Positions 33,372 to 44,789 of a stretch of DNA of 64,000 bases are shown piece by piece. The notes under the pieces are model-generated. The model saw only the letters and a list, made by a program, of their open reading frames with translations. It did not search any database and was not told the origin of the DNA. Numbering within the stretch: the stretch's first letter is position 1; every line of letters begins with the position of its first letter. Both the position numbers and the translations under genes were made by a program. This DNA is from Gigantopelta aegis (lineage: Eukaryota > Mollusca > Gastropoda > Neomphalida > Peltospiridae). The stretch is taken from the NCBI RefSeq assembly GCF_016097555.1, contig NW_024532765.1, forward strand, positions 62,001 to 126,000, in the 5' to 3' direction.

Positions 33372-36207
33372 CAGGGGTGGGGAAAAATAAAATTATCAAT
33401 CAGTCCCACGTGATGTCATCACTACCGGTTGAGGGGGGGGGGGGGGGGTAGAGAAAAAAGAAAGGCATACAAATAAAAATTATAAAATCATTTAAAAGAC
33501 GATATTTGCCAAATAGTGTTTTATAAAAATCATAGTGGTATTTGTATATTTTTATCTTGAATCATGAATGCAAAACGATAAACATCAAAAACATGAAAGA
33601 AAAAATGTTTGATCACATCAGCGAAAAAACAAAAAATTGTATATATTTTACATAATGTGATAAATAATATTAAAAAACGGAATAAAATTTATGAATTTTA
33701 ACTCCCATACATGTTTAAAAAGTACGAGTATTCAGTACGGTGTCCTGAAAATTAATAAAAGATGACAGTTGAAGCGTTTGTCACCTTGAGCTAGCACACA
33801 TTTAGACAAAACAATTAATAATGTTACTGATTGGATGACATTTGACCTCTACTGCAGGGCCAAATTAGCCAAATTAGCCATTGGCTAATTTTTACAAAAA
33901 ATGGCTAATAAAATTTGCAAGTGGCTAAAATTTTGGCTAAGCCATTTTCTGTCTTCTGGTGTGAACAAACCGTTACATAATCTATCCGACACCTCAAACA
34001 TTCAATTAGCGTAATAGCGATCTTGCGACCGGTAATGAGAAGCAGTGTCATGCAAAATACAGCGTAGGCCTTATAATGTTTGCTTATTTTAATAATCATG
34101 TTTATTAATTTTAACGGCATGCATTCAACATGTATGACAGCAATGCATGTCTGGAAGATCTGTAGTTTGTTATTTTTACTTTGTAAAATCTTTGAACCAA
34201 AGTAATAAAAACAGACCGACAATGCGTGTCAATTTGAATACACATGCCAGTTCAGGGCCAAAAGACATGTAGGCCATCTCAACGGCTGAGTTCAGCCAGA
34301 CCGAGTGAAAACAAAACGTTCGTTAGACTGGTTTGTGCACTTCACGTTAAACCAAATGGACATGACGAACAACAATCAAATAGTTCGCGAACGTTAAGAA
34401 GAACGTTCGTTGGCTGAACTGAGGACAGCTCTCGGTGCGAATATACGTCACGCTTCAGAGTCAGCTGACACCCGCGTGTCAAGAGACATCGTTGCGGACA
34501 TTAAACAATACGATTACGCAAAAGTAAATCTTGATGTAAATTTGTAGAAAAACAATAGTTATTCGCATCAATGAATACCTAACTGCAGTTTTTGTTTATT
34601 CCTTTGTCTTTGTTAATTTCGTACCCATGGTCGAGAGCACGCATGCAGATCGCGATCGCCGGAAATGAACATGCAGTATTTAAATTATACAAATTGCAGT
34701 TAAATGTACACTGAATCAAATTAGTTTACAATAATATTTGTTAGATAATTTTAGATATAAATTTGTAAGACTGTGAGGTGACATTTAATAAGTTAGCTGG
34801 ATTTTAAAAAGATCGTAAATATTAATTTTATTAAAGGATTTGTTGTTGGGTTGTTTTTGTTTTTTAATAAATGGAGTATACTGTGGTGAAGTCGGCATTC
34901 TTAGCAGAGGTATTTTATAAGCAGAAATCACAACAAGCATTTAACACGACGCTGAAATCAACAGCAACAACATGGCACAAATTATGAAATCGTTTGGGGT
35001 GGGGAATTGATGGGTCACTTAAAAAACAACAACAACAAAAAACTAACTTATTTAAACTAACATAAAGATTGCTATTTAAAGAAATAAAAGCTTTCAAATT
35101 TTTATTTGGGAAAAAAAGAAGAAAGAAAAAACAACACCATCCATAAACATCCACCCACCCCCATATCTCGGTATGTTTGTTAATTTATAATTTAATGTCA
35201 TAGGCCTTAGAAGTGGGGGTGGGTGTATGGGGTACTGGCTTCAAACTCTGAAGATATTGTTTAACCCCATCCCAACCCCACCCCCGCTGAAAAAAACTCG
35301 AAGTAATATATTAACTGCCCATAACCCCATTGAGGTTTTGTTATTCCTATTTATTCCAGTTTGTACACAATTAGCTGAAAAAGATACATTTTCATATTCA
35401 TATATAAATACTCTATACAGTACTGCGTAAAACAAATTTGGCTAAAGCATTTTCAATATGGCTAATAAAAATCCCATTTGGCTAATATTTTGGCTACAGG
35501 TATTTTTGATCCAGGGTAAGCCCTGCTACTGGCTCTAAAGTTTGTCGGTGTAGCTATTTTTCTCACTCCCACTTGTAACAAAAAAGGTTGAAATCTTTTT
35601 TCTAATTTTAAAGACCTTTATAATTATTGGATACACTACATTGAACAGTCAGCAATAAATACATTTAAAGATTATTTCAGTATATTTTATGCTATTTTAA
35701 GCAGTTAGTATTTCACAAAAGCCTCTTGCCTCAGACTCGGACACTCGATCCATCAGAGCTCCGTATACACAGGTGTTGATTGTAACCAGTGCAAACTCTA
35801 TAGGTCCTTTGTTTTAATTCGAGTGCAATACCTCGATAGCTTTCTCACCAAGAATGGTGTTATTGTTAATGTCTGTTTAATATCGTGACCAGATCAGCAG
35901 CTTTGACAAAATTAATGTCAGTGGATTGATACTACTATATTACGTCTCACTTATGGCAGACTTAAAATTCACAGATGTCTGAAACACCAGTCATATTGAC
36001 CACTATTTATTTATTTATTTATTATTTTGAATCATGCACAACATATCAATGATGGGAATTTGTTACAATAATGAAAAACAGACAGGTGCTTCGGACCAAC
36101 AAGAATAACAAAAGTAGGATTGGCAAACATGTTTTAAAACATTTCGGTCTCAGAGATTGAGAATCGGTCCCAGACCAGGAAAAAGGGGCTTTTTCCCCCC
36201 ACCCCTG
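33372..36207. mobile_element. hAT-type element with a nested element
   Basis: Ends CAGGGGTGGGGAAAA... and ...CCCCCCACCCCTG are flanked by GTCCATAT (33364-33371) and GTCCATAC (36208-36215), an 8-bp duplication with one change. It is homologous in inverted orientation to 57135-58234. The excess length comes from the insertion at 33855-35525. It lies in an intron of the RNF213-like gene, 37 bp from the end of the exon at 36245. No transposase. Confidence 0.82.
33855..35525. mobile_element. Element with CAGGGC ends and 'GGCTAATAAAA' repeats nested in the hAT element
   Basis: The host element is interrupted between 33854 and 35526. CTACTG is duplicated on both sides (33849-33854, 35526-35531), and the paralogue at 57135-58234 has the uninterrupted site. 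Ends are CAGGGCCAAATTAGCC and GGTAAGCCCTG, with many 'TGGCTAATA' repeats near both. hAT-like by its ends, although only 6 bp are duplicated. No coding frame recognised. Confidence 0.75.
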
Positions 36208-36244
36208 GTCCATACATATTAACAAGTATAAACATAAACATTAC

Positions 36245-36329
36245 AGATTCTGCAGATGTATCCTGGGATTTTGTTGCCTTCTTCGTCTCTTCTGGTTCTG
36301 ATAATTCTTTGGATACCATTTTGTCGCAT
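36245..36329 (-). CDS. Small charged exon of the RNF213-like gene
   Basis: This is an 85-nt exon (1 + 84 nt). The acceptor TGCTTTTTAG precedes 36329 and the donor GTAATG follows 36245. It completes a lysine codon begun by the upstream exon (AA + A) and then reads CDKMVSKELSEPEETKK to SQDTSAES, a charged and probably disordered segment. Phase agrees with the neighbours: it accepts the 2-nt overhang of the exon ending at 53689 and leaves phase 0 for the exon at 27872. A hAT-type element begins 37 bp beyond its end inside the intron (33372-36207), so the splice donor sits next to a transposon edge. The donor is not a strong consensus, and alternative use is possible. Confidence 0.62.
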
Positions 36330-37738
36330 CTAAAAAGCATAATAAACTTTAGTGTTGATGAAATCTGATTTGACAGTATATCTCAAATTAAGCGTATTTA
36401 AAAGTGATATACAAATGTATAGAGGATTTGTCACGAGTGTTTTTTAATATGGAAAATATCAACCGAGTATGTTAATCAGTATTTGTCGAGGCTCTGCCAA
36501 GACAAATACCGATTAACTAGACAAGGTCCTATAACACTTCTAAAATAACATTTTAATTCAATTTTTAGTAAATCACAGTCTAATTAAGTCACCGCCATCA
36601 GTAATATGATGTCATCACAACTGGCACAAATTAGTTTGATGTCACGCAATTTAACTAAATCTTTGAAAACGTTACGCTCAAATACACAGGTCTTGTTGGC
36701 TTGTAAGCAAATGACCCATCCACACCAACACCTTACCTAGAGACCTTGCAAATTTGCATACCATTATTAACCGGGTTAATACACTAAAATTATCACATGG
36801 GTTTATGACATGGATATTATGGATAAGTTATAGGATAAATATGTCATCTGCATTACTACAACCTACACATTAATTGGGGTAATAATTTTTTCTACATTCA
36901 AAGAATTATACCTTATTCATAAAGTTATGGAACTTGCCTAAACAATTAATAAGGGGTTTGCATGCTGTTTTATGCAAATCATGTGAGAGCAGTCGGTGTA
37001 AATACTGGAAATAGAATGCATTTTTACATTGTTTCAGGGATTCACTCAAATTGATGAGTGGCATCATCATTACACTGGTCGAGATTCGATGTTTATGTTA
37101 AAGTAAAATGAATTCTAAGCTCGAATAACATACATATACTGCAGATCATAAAATTAATGCCTCCCTAATTTAATGCGAGTGACGATGGGCAGACTTAAAT
37201 TTGACATGAGATTAATATGAGTGCAATATATGGCCTATAGCTCCCTTGAAATATTATTTTTGTAACATACATTTGTGTACCTTCTGGTCAAATGTGTTCA
37301 ATACAATCAATTCACTAACCGCAACACAACATACATATATTTGTTTAGTATGTACATTTGTGTACCTATCAAAGTGCTAATAATTCACAAAAAGGTAAGC
37401 AGCCAATCTAAATAATAACAAAAAAGAAGGTCAACCCATTTTGTGAAACCTATTGATACGTGCATGGTGAATCATGTTAGTGATGATTAATATTGTGGCT
37501 AAACACATTGCAACCATATATGATACATAGCTGGCAACTAGCAGGACTATTGATTCAGTAATTAAACCTTTTTTAAGTTGCGTATTCAATTGAAATATGA
37601 ACTTTTTCATATTGCCGACTAAAATGTGATCAAGAAGTTGCTCAATTCATTCAGTAAAAATGTGAGTAATTGTACTAAATAATGCTATAATATAACTATG
37701 CATTGTACATAACTGACATATGCTTCACACACAATATA
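36330..37738. other. Intron of the RNF213-like gene, AT-rich
   Basis: Apart from the hairpin at 36471-36517, nothing coding or repetitive was recognised. Confidence 0.5.
36471..36517. repeat. Short hairpin related to 58266-58408
   Basis: GTTAATCAGTATTTGTC pairs with GACAAATACCGATTAAC around GAGGCTCTGCCAA. 'CGAGTGTTTTTTAATAT' lies just left of it. Confidence 0.6.
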
Positions 37739-37740
37739 TA

Positions 37741-38270
37741 TACTCTTCAAAAAGGTAGGGGAACTCTAATAAGAAATTACTGTTGTCAAAATTGTAAGGT
37801 ATATTAGCTGTGGGGAATGCTTATATGATAATAGTGAATTAATTGGGCAAACATTACAACTGGTAGTTCTGTATTACAGTAGGCTTTATGACCACCAAAA
37901 TTCTTGAAGGACGACTGGGGTCAGAAGTGAAATTTGAAAGTTGCCGTTTTTTATCAGTAAATCACAAATTCAAACAATAAACATTACTAAAAACAAAACA
38001 ATAAGAACTGTATGATCAACAGAATGAAAAAGACTGACAGAAATAATGTTCCACAGTGACTTATGGACCTTCCTGGAAATTGTTAAAATCAAGAATGACA
38101 CCCCACGCACATGTATGGGACAACTGCGTGATCTGCATGTGCAAAATATGGAATGTGTTTCGGTGTGATGATAAACAGACCTGAACGTTCTTTACTAGGA
38201 TGTCTGTGGTCAAAATGTATGTTCTGTCTAAAATTAATATTTCAGGTTCCCCTACTTTTTTTGAAGAGTA
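37741..38270. mobile_element. Tc/mariner-type short element
   Basis: Ends TACTCTTCAAAAAGGTAGGG and the inverse of TACTCTTCAAAAAAAGTAGG, flanked by TA. 530 bp; short minus-strand protein-like stretch near 38060-38160 but no complete transposase. Confidence 0.7.
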
Positions 38271-38619
38271 TATATAAATGTGAAACAAAAGTGTGCATCC
38301 AGTATATGCTAATGTCCACGGGTTTACCAATCAATTTGATTACATTGTTTTTAGTTTTAATTTTGGTGATTATCAAATATCACAGATTTGAACATCATTC
38401 TAATAATGCCACTCTTGACCAAGCCGAGCTACAATGAAGTTGTTTTTGTCCCCACCCTGGGGTCGACAGGCATCGGAATAAGCATTGTGTCTGGTAACCC
38501 ATTTACAGGTTACCACAAAATATAGCCTGGTAACTTATATGTTACCACAATAAAACGAAAGTTAGAATTTAATTCCTGTTACTACTTTTAATGCCGAAGT
38601 TCTTAAATTGTATCGGTGT

Positions 38620-38880
38620 GCGCAAACATCGGTACGAGAAATGAAATCCGGATGTAAATTATCTAGTGGGCGCTGCTTAAACGTGGATTGCTGAAATTGC
38701 TTGCAATTGCACAAGTATGCATGAACATTGGTGCAATTTCGTACAAGAAAACGAAACGCAGAAGTAAATTCATCCAGTGGATGCTGCTTAAACGCGGATT
38801 AACTATAACTGCTTGCAATTGCACGAGTGCGCGCGAACATCAATGCAATTCCTGAGGAGAAAATGAAACGCGAAAGTCCG
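38620..38880 (+). repeat. ~112-bp tandem repeat, two and a half units
   Basis: CTTGCAATTGCAC recurs at 38700 and 38812. 'GTGG(G/A)(C/T)GCTGCTTAAACG' and 'GA(A)AC(G)AAA(C)GC(A/G)' segments repeat at the same interval. Confidence 0.7.
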
Positions 38881-39067
38881 GAATGCATGCATTGCCTGAT
38901 TTACATTCGGAAACAAAACTAACGTTGAAATTTTTATCAAGAACGAAACACCATTCTCGATTTTACTTACATGTGGTAACCTCCCGTTAACCTGAACGAC
39001 CGTTCTCGACTTATTTCGATGCCTGGGTCGATGATTAATTGCTTTGGTCAATTAACTAAGTTTTACA

Positions 39068-39551
39068 ATGGGAAAACTGCTATTGTCACGCTTATCTACA
39101 GCTGTTAACAAAGAGAAAAAGAAGAAGAAACTGAGGAGTCACACACCAGGTGCAGCACAGGGCAGACAAAATTGGCAGGTAAACCACAAGCAGTAGCCTC
39201 TTCTGTGTTGCCGCCCCCAGCTAGGGCGACATGCCAGGAGTGGCAACAGGGGCTGCGCATGTGCCAGGGGTGACTAAAGGGGGCAGACCAAAACTAGCGG
39301 TGGTCCCTTCTACTCAGCCGTCCCTTGTGGAGCCCATGGATGAACGTCAAGCCAGCCCCACAGCTTCGCCAACACCACCATCAACTCCTCACAAGAAGGA
39401 GGCAGCCTCGCCACTTCTAGAGGAGCCGAAACCAGTCCCAAGGACCAGTGACAGCAGATCTATTGGTGGAGACACACCCTCAGTGAACTTCAACTTGGAA
39501 CATTGCAAAGTCAACACTTTCGCCCCGCTATCACCGATAAATCTTTGGTGA
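39068..39551 (+). pseudogene. Unidentified Pro/Ser/Thr-rich coding segment, possibly a processed pseudogene
   Basis: This is a GC-richer island within AT-rich DNA. ATG at 39068 opens MGKLLLSRLSTAVNKEKKKK and reaches CAG|GTAAAC at 39178. In another frame, 39231-39551 gives a 106-codon frame starting MPGVATGAAHVPGVTKGG, rich in P, S and T (QASPTASPTPPSTPHKKE) and ending PLSPINLW. Beyond it, to about 39840, further protein-like stretches in shifting frames ('FMAMKTRRAEYTIDSYHNKE', 'SFLDLLKILNNFKPSSG') suggest one decayed coding sequence. Either this is a small host gene with short introns or a retrocopy with several frame breaks. I did not recognise the family. Confidence 0.28.
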
Positions 39552-40499
39552 TTGCGAGAACGTTGAGGAACCAAATATGTTAAAGTTCATGGCAATGAAG
39601 ACCAGGAGGGCAGAGTACACCATTGATTCTTATCATAACAAGGAAGGTGTCTACAGACAAGCGTAGATACCAAACACTATGACAAATTGCACCATCCACC
39701 AGATGTTATGGATTATGCATGGGGAGGATGAGACTCTGTGAACTCTTTTCTGGACCTTCTGAAGATCCTCAACAACTTCAAGCCGTCATCTGGATCGCCA
39801 TAGCAACATCAACCTTTCCACCAATCTCTGCCTCCAAGTAAGGGCTTAGTCAGATTTTCGTAGTTCAAAAACTTATGTTTATTTTTTTTGTAAACAGTCA
39901 GACACCCATCAAAATTGCACAAATTACATTAAACCTTTTCAGCCGAGCACTCAAAGTTTGTTTTTGGATTTAACTTTTTTGTTCCAGACTTGAGTAGACT
40001 GATCAGTTCTCCATTTCTGGCTTTAGGTCTCTGACTAACGACAAATTTTTTATTCCAAATTCTGTCCACCTCAAACTTACCTTCCCCCTCCCGTCCCGGA
40101 CTTAGTCACTGGTGATGTCAGAGATTAAGCCTGTGATGGGCATGCCTGAAATCTTCATGGTATAGCTGCCCCTAGGGGCATGTATAAATGGTTCACTCAC
40201 TCACTCTAATAATGCTTAATCTTATATTTAAATGGGATTTAATCAAAGAGTCATATTATTTCATGCAATAATACTGCGTAGCAGCTAGCACTCGATTCGT
40301 TACATTTCTCTGTATAGACACTAAGGAGAAGTGAAACAAGCTTGCCCGACATATGGGTCTTTCACTTACTCGTTAATATTCTTGAGCATTTTGAGATATA
40401 AAATTGGGGGGTCTCTATTAAATGTAAATTGAGGACAAAATATCAGTATAATGACCATTCTGATCTTGTGACAAATTTATAATCAAATAAATAAAAACT

Positions 40500-40818
40500 G
40501 ACTTCAGATAACAATGCACTCGACACATTTTATTTATGGTTATAATATAGCGTCAGACATATGGTTAAGGACCACACAGATATTGAGAGAGGAAACCCGC
40601 TGTTGCCACTTCATGGGCTACTCTTTTCAATTAGTAGCAAGGGATCTTTTATATGCACCATCCCACAGACAGGATAGTACATACCAATCTTTGTTACACC
40701 AGTTGTGGAACACTGGCTGGAACGAGAAATAGCCCAATGGGTCAACCGACGGGGATCGATCCTAGACCGACCGCGCATCAAGAGAACTCTTTACCACAGG
40801 GCTACATCCCGCCCCTAA
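40500..40818 (-). mobile_element. tRNA-derived SINE, nearly full length
   Basis: Read on the minus strand, the head at 40740-40818 contains a tRNA-like box A (TAGCCC.GTGGTAAAG) and box B (GGATCGATCCC). Then come the conserved body (CATCCCACAGACAGGATAG, inverse) and the tail 'TGTGTCG..GCATTG'. This is the best-preserved copy and defines the family for the others in this window. Confidence 0.85.
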
Positions 40819-41183
40819 ATTTCAACACTGCCAATGGAACACTAAAATAGTTTGTTTTTTTTATTTTGGTCAGAGACATAGAGGTTTCTTAAAGGGAGAG
40901 TAAATGTGTTGGAAAGATACATACCCGGACCACCAATACATACTGTCACTTTAACAAATAAAAAATGCTAATTTTTGTGTTAATAAAAAAAACTTGATTA
41001 TTCCTGCTAACTGGAGACAGCCATTTTCTTTTCTTTTTAAGGCATCCGGTACAGCTAGCCAAGTCCTATATGCACAGTGTAAACAAAAGCATTAAGTTTT
41101 TGACAAGGCGCTTCTCTTTGGTCAACTGGACTTGTAAAACAACATAAATGACGTGATAATATAATAAACTATTTAACTAAATA

Positions 41184-42788
41184 TACTACTCAAAAGAATT
41201 TAAGGGTCAAAAATTTATAACCAAATAAGTTTCAGAGTGTATTAGATTGATGATGTAAACTACACCAAAAATTTAATTTATTGTTCCATATTTACAACAA
41301 CAAAAAACTAAACGTCACTGTATACAAGAAAGTCACATGACATGCTGTCAAAGTTGAAGGTTGTCAAACATGGATTTTACACATTAGAACATTCGTTTAA
41401 TAGTGTGTGAATCCACCCCTGGCGCGAATACACTCGACACATCGTTGCCTCATGCTGTTGATCAGACGTCTGAAGAACTCTTGGGGAATGGCCTGCCACT
41501 CTGCGATAAGAAGTTGACCCAGATCATGAAGGTTGGCCGGAGGGGCATGGTTATCCCGAACTCTCCTGTCTAATTCGTCCCAGGCTTTCTCTATTGGGGC
41601 CAAGTCAGGCGAATATGCTGGCCAATCCATCCTGGCGATATCTTGTTGTCTGAGAAAGTCTGTTACCACCCTGGCGCGGTGGGGTCTGGCATTGTCATCC
41701 TGCAGAACTGCCCCGCCGCCAATCTGCTGAAGGCCTGGGAGAACCAACGGCCGGATAATCTCATTCAGATAGCGGATTCCATTCAGATTGCCATCCACCA
41801 CATAGAGGGGGGTCCTGTGGTGGATAGAGATGCCGCCCCACACCATGACGCTGCCACCACCGAACCGGTGACGTTGTCTAACGTTAACGTCAGCGAAGCG
41901 CTCCCCAGGACATTTGTAGACACGAACCCAACCGTCGTTGAACTGGAGACTAAACCTGGACTCATCAGTGAACATCACTCGACCCCACTGAACACGTTGC
42001 CACCGCAGATGAAGCGTGCACCAGTGACGTCTGGCCGTTCTGTGACGTGGTAGGAGTGGTGGTCGAACAGCCTGACGATGGCAGCGTAGATTATTGGCTC
42101 TCAGACGATTGCGTATGGTTTGATCAGACACTCGAGTTCCAGTCGCAGTCCGCAGATTGTCACATAATCGGCGTGCAGTGGTTGTGCGTTGACGTAGAGC
42201 CATATTGGTGATGTAGCGGTCCTCTCTATTTGTAGTGCTTCGGGGTCTTCCCGAACGTGGACGATTTCGAACAGAATTCGTTGCTTGGTACTGTTGCCAC
42301 AGTCGGCCAACGACACTCTGACTGACACCAAGTCTCAGAGCAACATTTCTTTGCGTATTGCCATCCTGAAGCCAAGCAATAGCCCTTCCTCGATCTTCGA
42401 TAGTCAGTTGACGTCGTACCATTGTCAAATTTGGAGTGTGCACCGTACACGAACGCAAGCTCCAATTATACGGAAATTCAGCATTGGGAACATGGAATAC
42501 ACATGCAAAGCGTGCAAATGAAGCACTTTGTGAAAAAGCAAGTTATGGGCACTTAGCAGACCTTTCGCTTTCGCCCCAATTTACGTGCAAATGTAAGCAT
42601 GTTTTCGCCATTAGAACTAGTCGACAGTGTCAATGACAGTGGATTTTAATTCATTTATGGGTTGCTTAGACCCACTTTCGTCAAAATGGAACAATACTAT
42701 GCGTGACATTATGGTCTAGCTAATATAATTGACATTCAGAAAATAATGTCGAAAATATCGTCTGACCCTTAAATTCTTTTGAGTAGTA
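41184..42788 (-). mobile_element. Tc1-type DNA transposon, apparently complete (copy 2)
   Basis: This 1,605-bp element starts TACTACTCAAAAGAATTTAA and ends with the inverted form. TA target duplications lie at 41182-41183 and 42789-42790. It carries one uninterrupted transposase frame on the minus strand (41397-42422). It sits inside a copy of the TTAA-flanked repeat (40893-43594). Another copy of that repeat shows the uninterrupted site AAATATATTTCAA near 18262, which confirms both insertion boundaries. The intact frame and nested position indicate a recent insertion. Confidence 0.93.
41397..42422 (-). CDS. Tc1-type transposase (DD34E), frame intact
   Basis: 341 codons from the ATG at 42422 (MVRRQLTIEDRGRAIAWLQ), the usual length for Tc1 transposases. 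The frame stays open for a further 12 codons upstream, but that part is not family-like. The N-terminal half has two helix-turn-helix regions (NTQRNVALRLGVSQSVVGRL, and the segment around 'TRVSDQTIRNRLRA') joined by a GRPR-type hook (RPRSGRPRSTT). The catalytic triad is present: D in VMFTDESRF, D in LQDDNARPHR, E in LAPIEKAW, with 34 residues between the second D and the E. 'GGGSVMVWGGIS' is the glycine-rich box. It ends GGFTHY. The protein would excise and insert its own element at TA. No frame break is seen, so it may be active. Confidence 0.93.
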   Translation of the reverse strand: MVRRQLTIEDRGRAIAWLQDGNTQRNVALRLGVSQSVVGRLWQQYQATNSVRNRPRSGRPRSTTNREDRYITNMALRQRTTTARRLCDNLRTATGTRVSDQTIRNRLRANNLRCHRQAVRPPLLPRHRTARRHWCTLHLRWQRVQWGRVMFTDESRFSLQFNDGWVRVYKCPGERFADVNVRQRHRFGGGSVMVWGGISIHHRTPLYVVDGNLNGIRYLNEIIRPLVLPGLQQIGGGAVLQDDNARPHRARVVTDFLRQQDIARMDWPAYSPDLAPIEKAWDELDRRVRDNHAPPANLHDLGQLLIAEWQAIPQEFFRRLINSMRQRCVECIRARGGFTHY

Positions 42789-43623
42789 TATATTTCAAGT
42801 TGCATTTAATGGAACGAAATGGGGTTATAGTATTTTTCTCTGTTAAATAATCCAAAGAAAAAATGTACACTATTGGGCCTATTGGTATGCTATGTTGGAG
42901 CAAAAAACAACAACCCACGATATTCAAGTGATAATTTTATTTTCTTTGGGACTATGTAATTGGTCAGTTCTGTGGTTTTAGATGGGAAAGTCTACTTATA
43001 AACCATGTCTATTTCCATTTATGGGGAGACAGGTAACTGGTATATATTTTTGTGTCTAGACAGCATCAATTAATTGGCTTGTCTAGTTACCAATCAAATA
43101 CACACTTGCCAGTCAGGAATTGCAGGTAGAGAATAGACCAATTAACTAAGAAAACACTGTGTCCTTTCAGTATGTAGGTTAATGCATGGACAAAACATAG
43201 TATAATTACTTCGACTTGTTGTGTAGCCAATGGGGGTTTATTTTGTATTGAAAAATAATATATACTTATTGCTGGCTTACCGAGATGCATATTATTACAG
43301 AACATTGCAATGCATGACTATTTTATCATCCCGCAAAACCCAGGTAGATTTGTTTCTCTAGTTCTAAGACTCATTCCTGACGTTACGTGTTAAGTATTAC
43401 GTAACCACCAGCTTGCCAGAGGGCATATTCACTGGAATGGAACAAAATGGCTGCTCCTGTTACATCTAATAGCCACCACATTTAACCATTTTATTAATTA
43501 AATATAATAATATACTTGTTGATATTAAGCAATAATGTGCATTATATATCGTTGAATATGCATACCAGTCCAAAAGCATTGCTTAAGCATTCCTTTAGTA
43601 CCATAATAGGACTATGCAAAGTC

Positions 43624-43972
43624 AGGGCTTCTAGATTATGGTAGTCCCATGCACTCCCATGGCTAGTGATATTCAATGTTGGGCTTGTAAATAACTACTA
43701 TTGCCATGCCCAACGGCTAATAAAAAACAATTTGTGAAATGTTGCAGTTAAGTCTATTTTGTAACTATGAATATCCTGACCCCACCCCAACCCCCTAATG
43801 TTAGTGTTTTTAAGCTCTATCTCCCTCGATTAGATGACATATCTGATTATTACTATTATTTAGTAAAATTGTATTAACTTGAAGTAAAATAAAGCTCATT
43901 AATTTTTAATCATGGCTAGTAAATTAAAAAAATTACTGATCCCATGGCTAAAAAAATGTCTACAAGCCCTAG
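43624..43972. mobile_element. hAT-like MITE, duplication not clean
   Basis: The ends CAGGGCTTCTAGA and TCTACAAGCCCT(A) are inverted repeats, with GGCTAATAAAA-type motifs inside as in 33855-35525. The flanks are only partly alike (GCAAAGT, GTAAAGT). Confidence 0.45.
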
Positions 43973-44469
43973 TAAAGTGACGTCAACATGTTTTGTTTCT
44001 TAAAGTTTCATGCAAGAACAATTAAATATGACCTATAGAATGGAGCTCTATATAGATTGTGAAATTTATTTATTCCCCACTCCCAAATGTTAATGAAGTA
44101 AATTTTAAAAGATGACACTTTAAATAAACGAGGCCTATATACATAGGCCTATTTTTACATACCTCTTCTACCATTTCTTGTAATTCTTAATTTTTTATTC
44201 CGCCTACTCTTGAATTGTCTTTGCTTATAATTCCTTTTTTTTTCAAGAAAGTAGAAAGTTGTACACTTGCCATTTTCTGGACCTCAAGCAAACTTGTATT
44301 GTTATGAACTATATAATCAAGACATTTGGGCAAAAACGCCGACATTGTTAATTTTTGACGAGAGAAATTTTGAAAAACATACTCCTCAGAAATTATTCAA
44401 AATTATGTTCATTTAGTTGTGTATGCATTGAAGGTCCTTTATCAATATTTATATATATATATTTATTAA

Positions 44470-44786
44470 TATTACTGCAGTGAAACTCTGCTATTACCAC
44501 CCCTTATTAAATGGTTTTATTTTGGGGAGATCTTAATATCGGATAAATAATAATCTATTACAATGAACTGTCAAGCCTAATTTAATGACGTTTGTGAGTT
44601 TGACCTTTATGTCCTTAAAGGAATGATCAGGCAAGGCTTTTGGACTCCGTCTGGTGTGCATATTCAACAATATTTAATGCATATTAGCTTAAAATGTTGG
44701 TATATTAATTTTCAAAATGGTAATGATATGAGTTGACTAAACAGTGTGGAGCGAGTTGGTTTTGAGGCGAGTTGACCTGCTCCCGT
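44470..44786. mobile_element. Partial copy of the CTGGTCAACTC element
   Basis: Inverted similarity to 30600-31015: shared stretches include the GCATATTCAACAATAT motif, the 'GTCAAGCCTA' segment and the end module GAGTTGGTTTTGAGG...GAGTTGACC at 44750-44776. Only one end is recognised, so the copy is truncated. Confidence 0.45.
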
Positions 44787-44789
44787 TAA

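Larger units (their letters stand above)
40893..43594 (+). mobile_element. TTAA-flanked non-autonomous element hosting Tc1 copy 2
   Basis: The left end is TTAA|AGGGAGAG and the right end CATTCCT|TTAG, where the second target copy has one change. Internal sequence is shared with 22962-24476 (inverted), 18146-18790 and 51355-51612. Without the Tc1 insert about 1.1 kb remains. No coding frame. TTAA targets with AGGG ends fit Kolobok or piggyBac-type elements; which one is unresolved. Confidence 0.65.

Noticed and set aside
33905-34222. 105-codon minus-strand frame
   Set aside because: It lies within the nested element at 33855-35525 without transposase motifs.
40740-40818. tRNA gene
   Set aside because: Box A and box B are present, but they belong to the head of a SINE, and no complete cloverleaf is maintained.
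41533-42521. Plus-strand open frames across Tc1 copy 2
   Set aside because: Antisense shadows of the intact minus-strand transposase.
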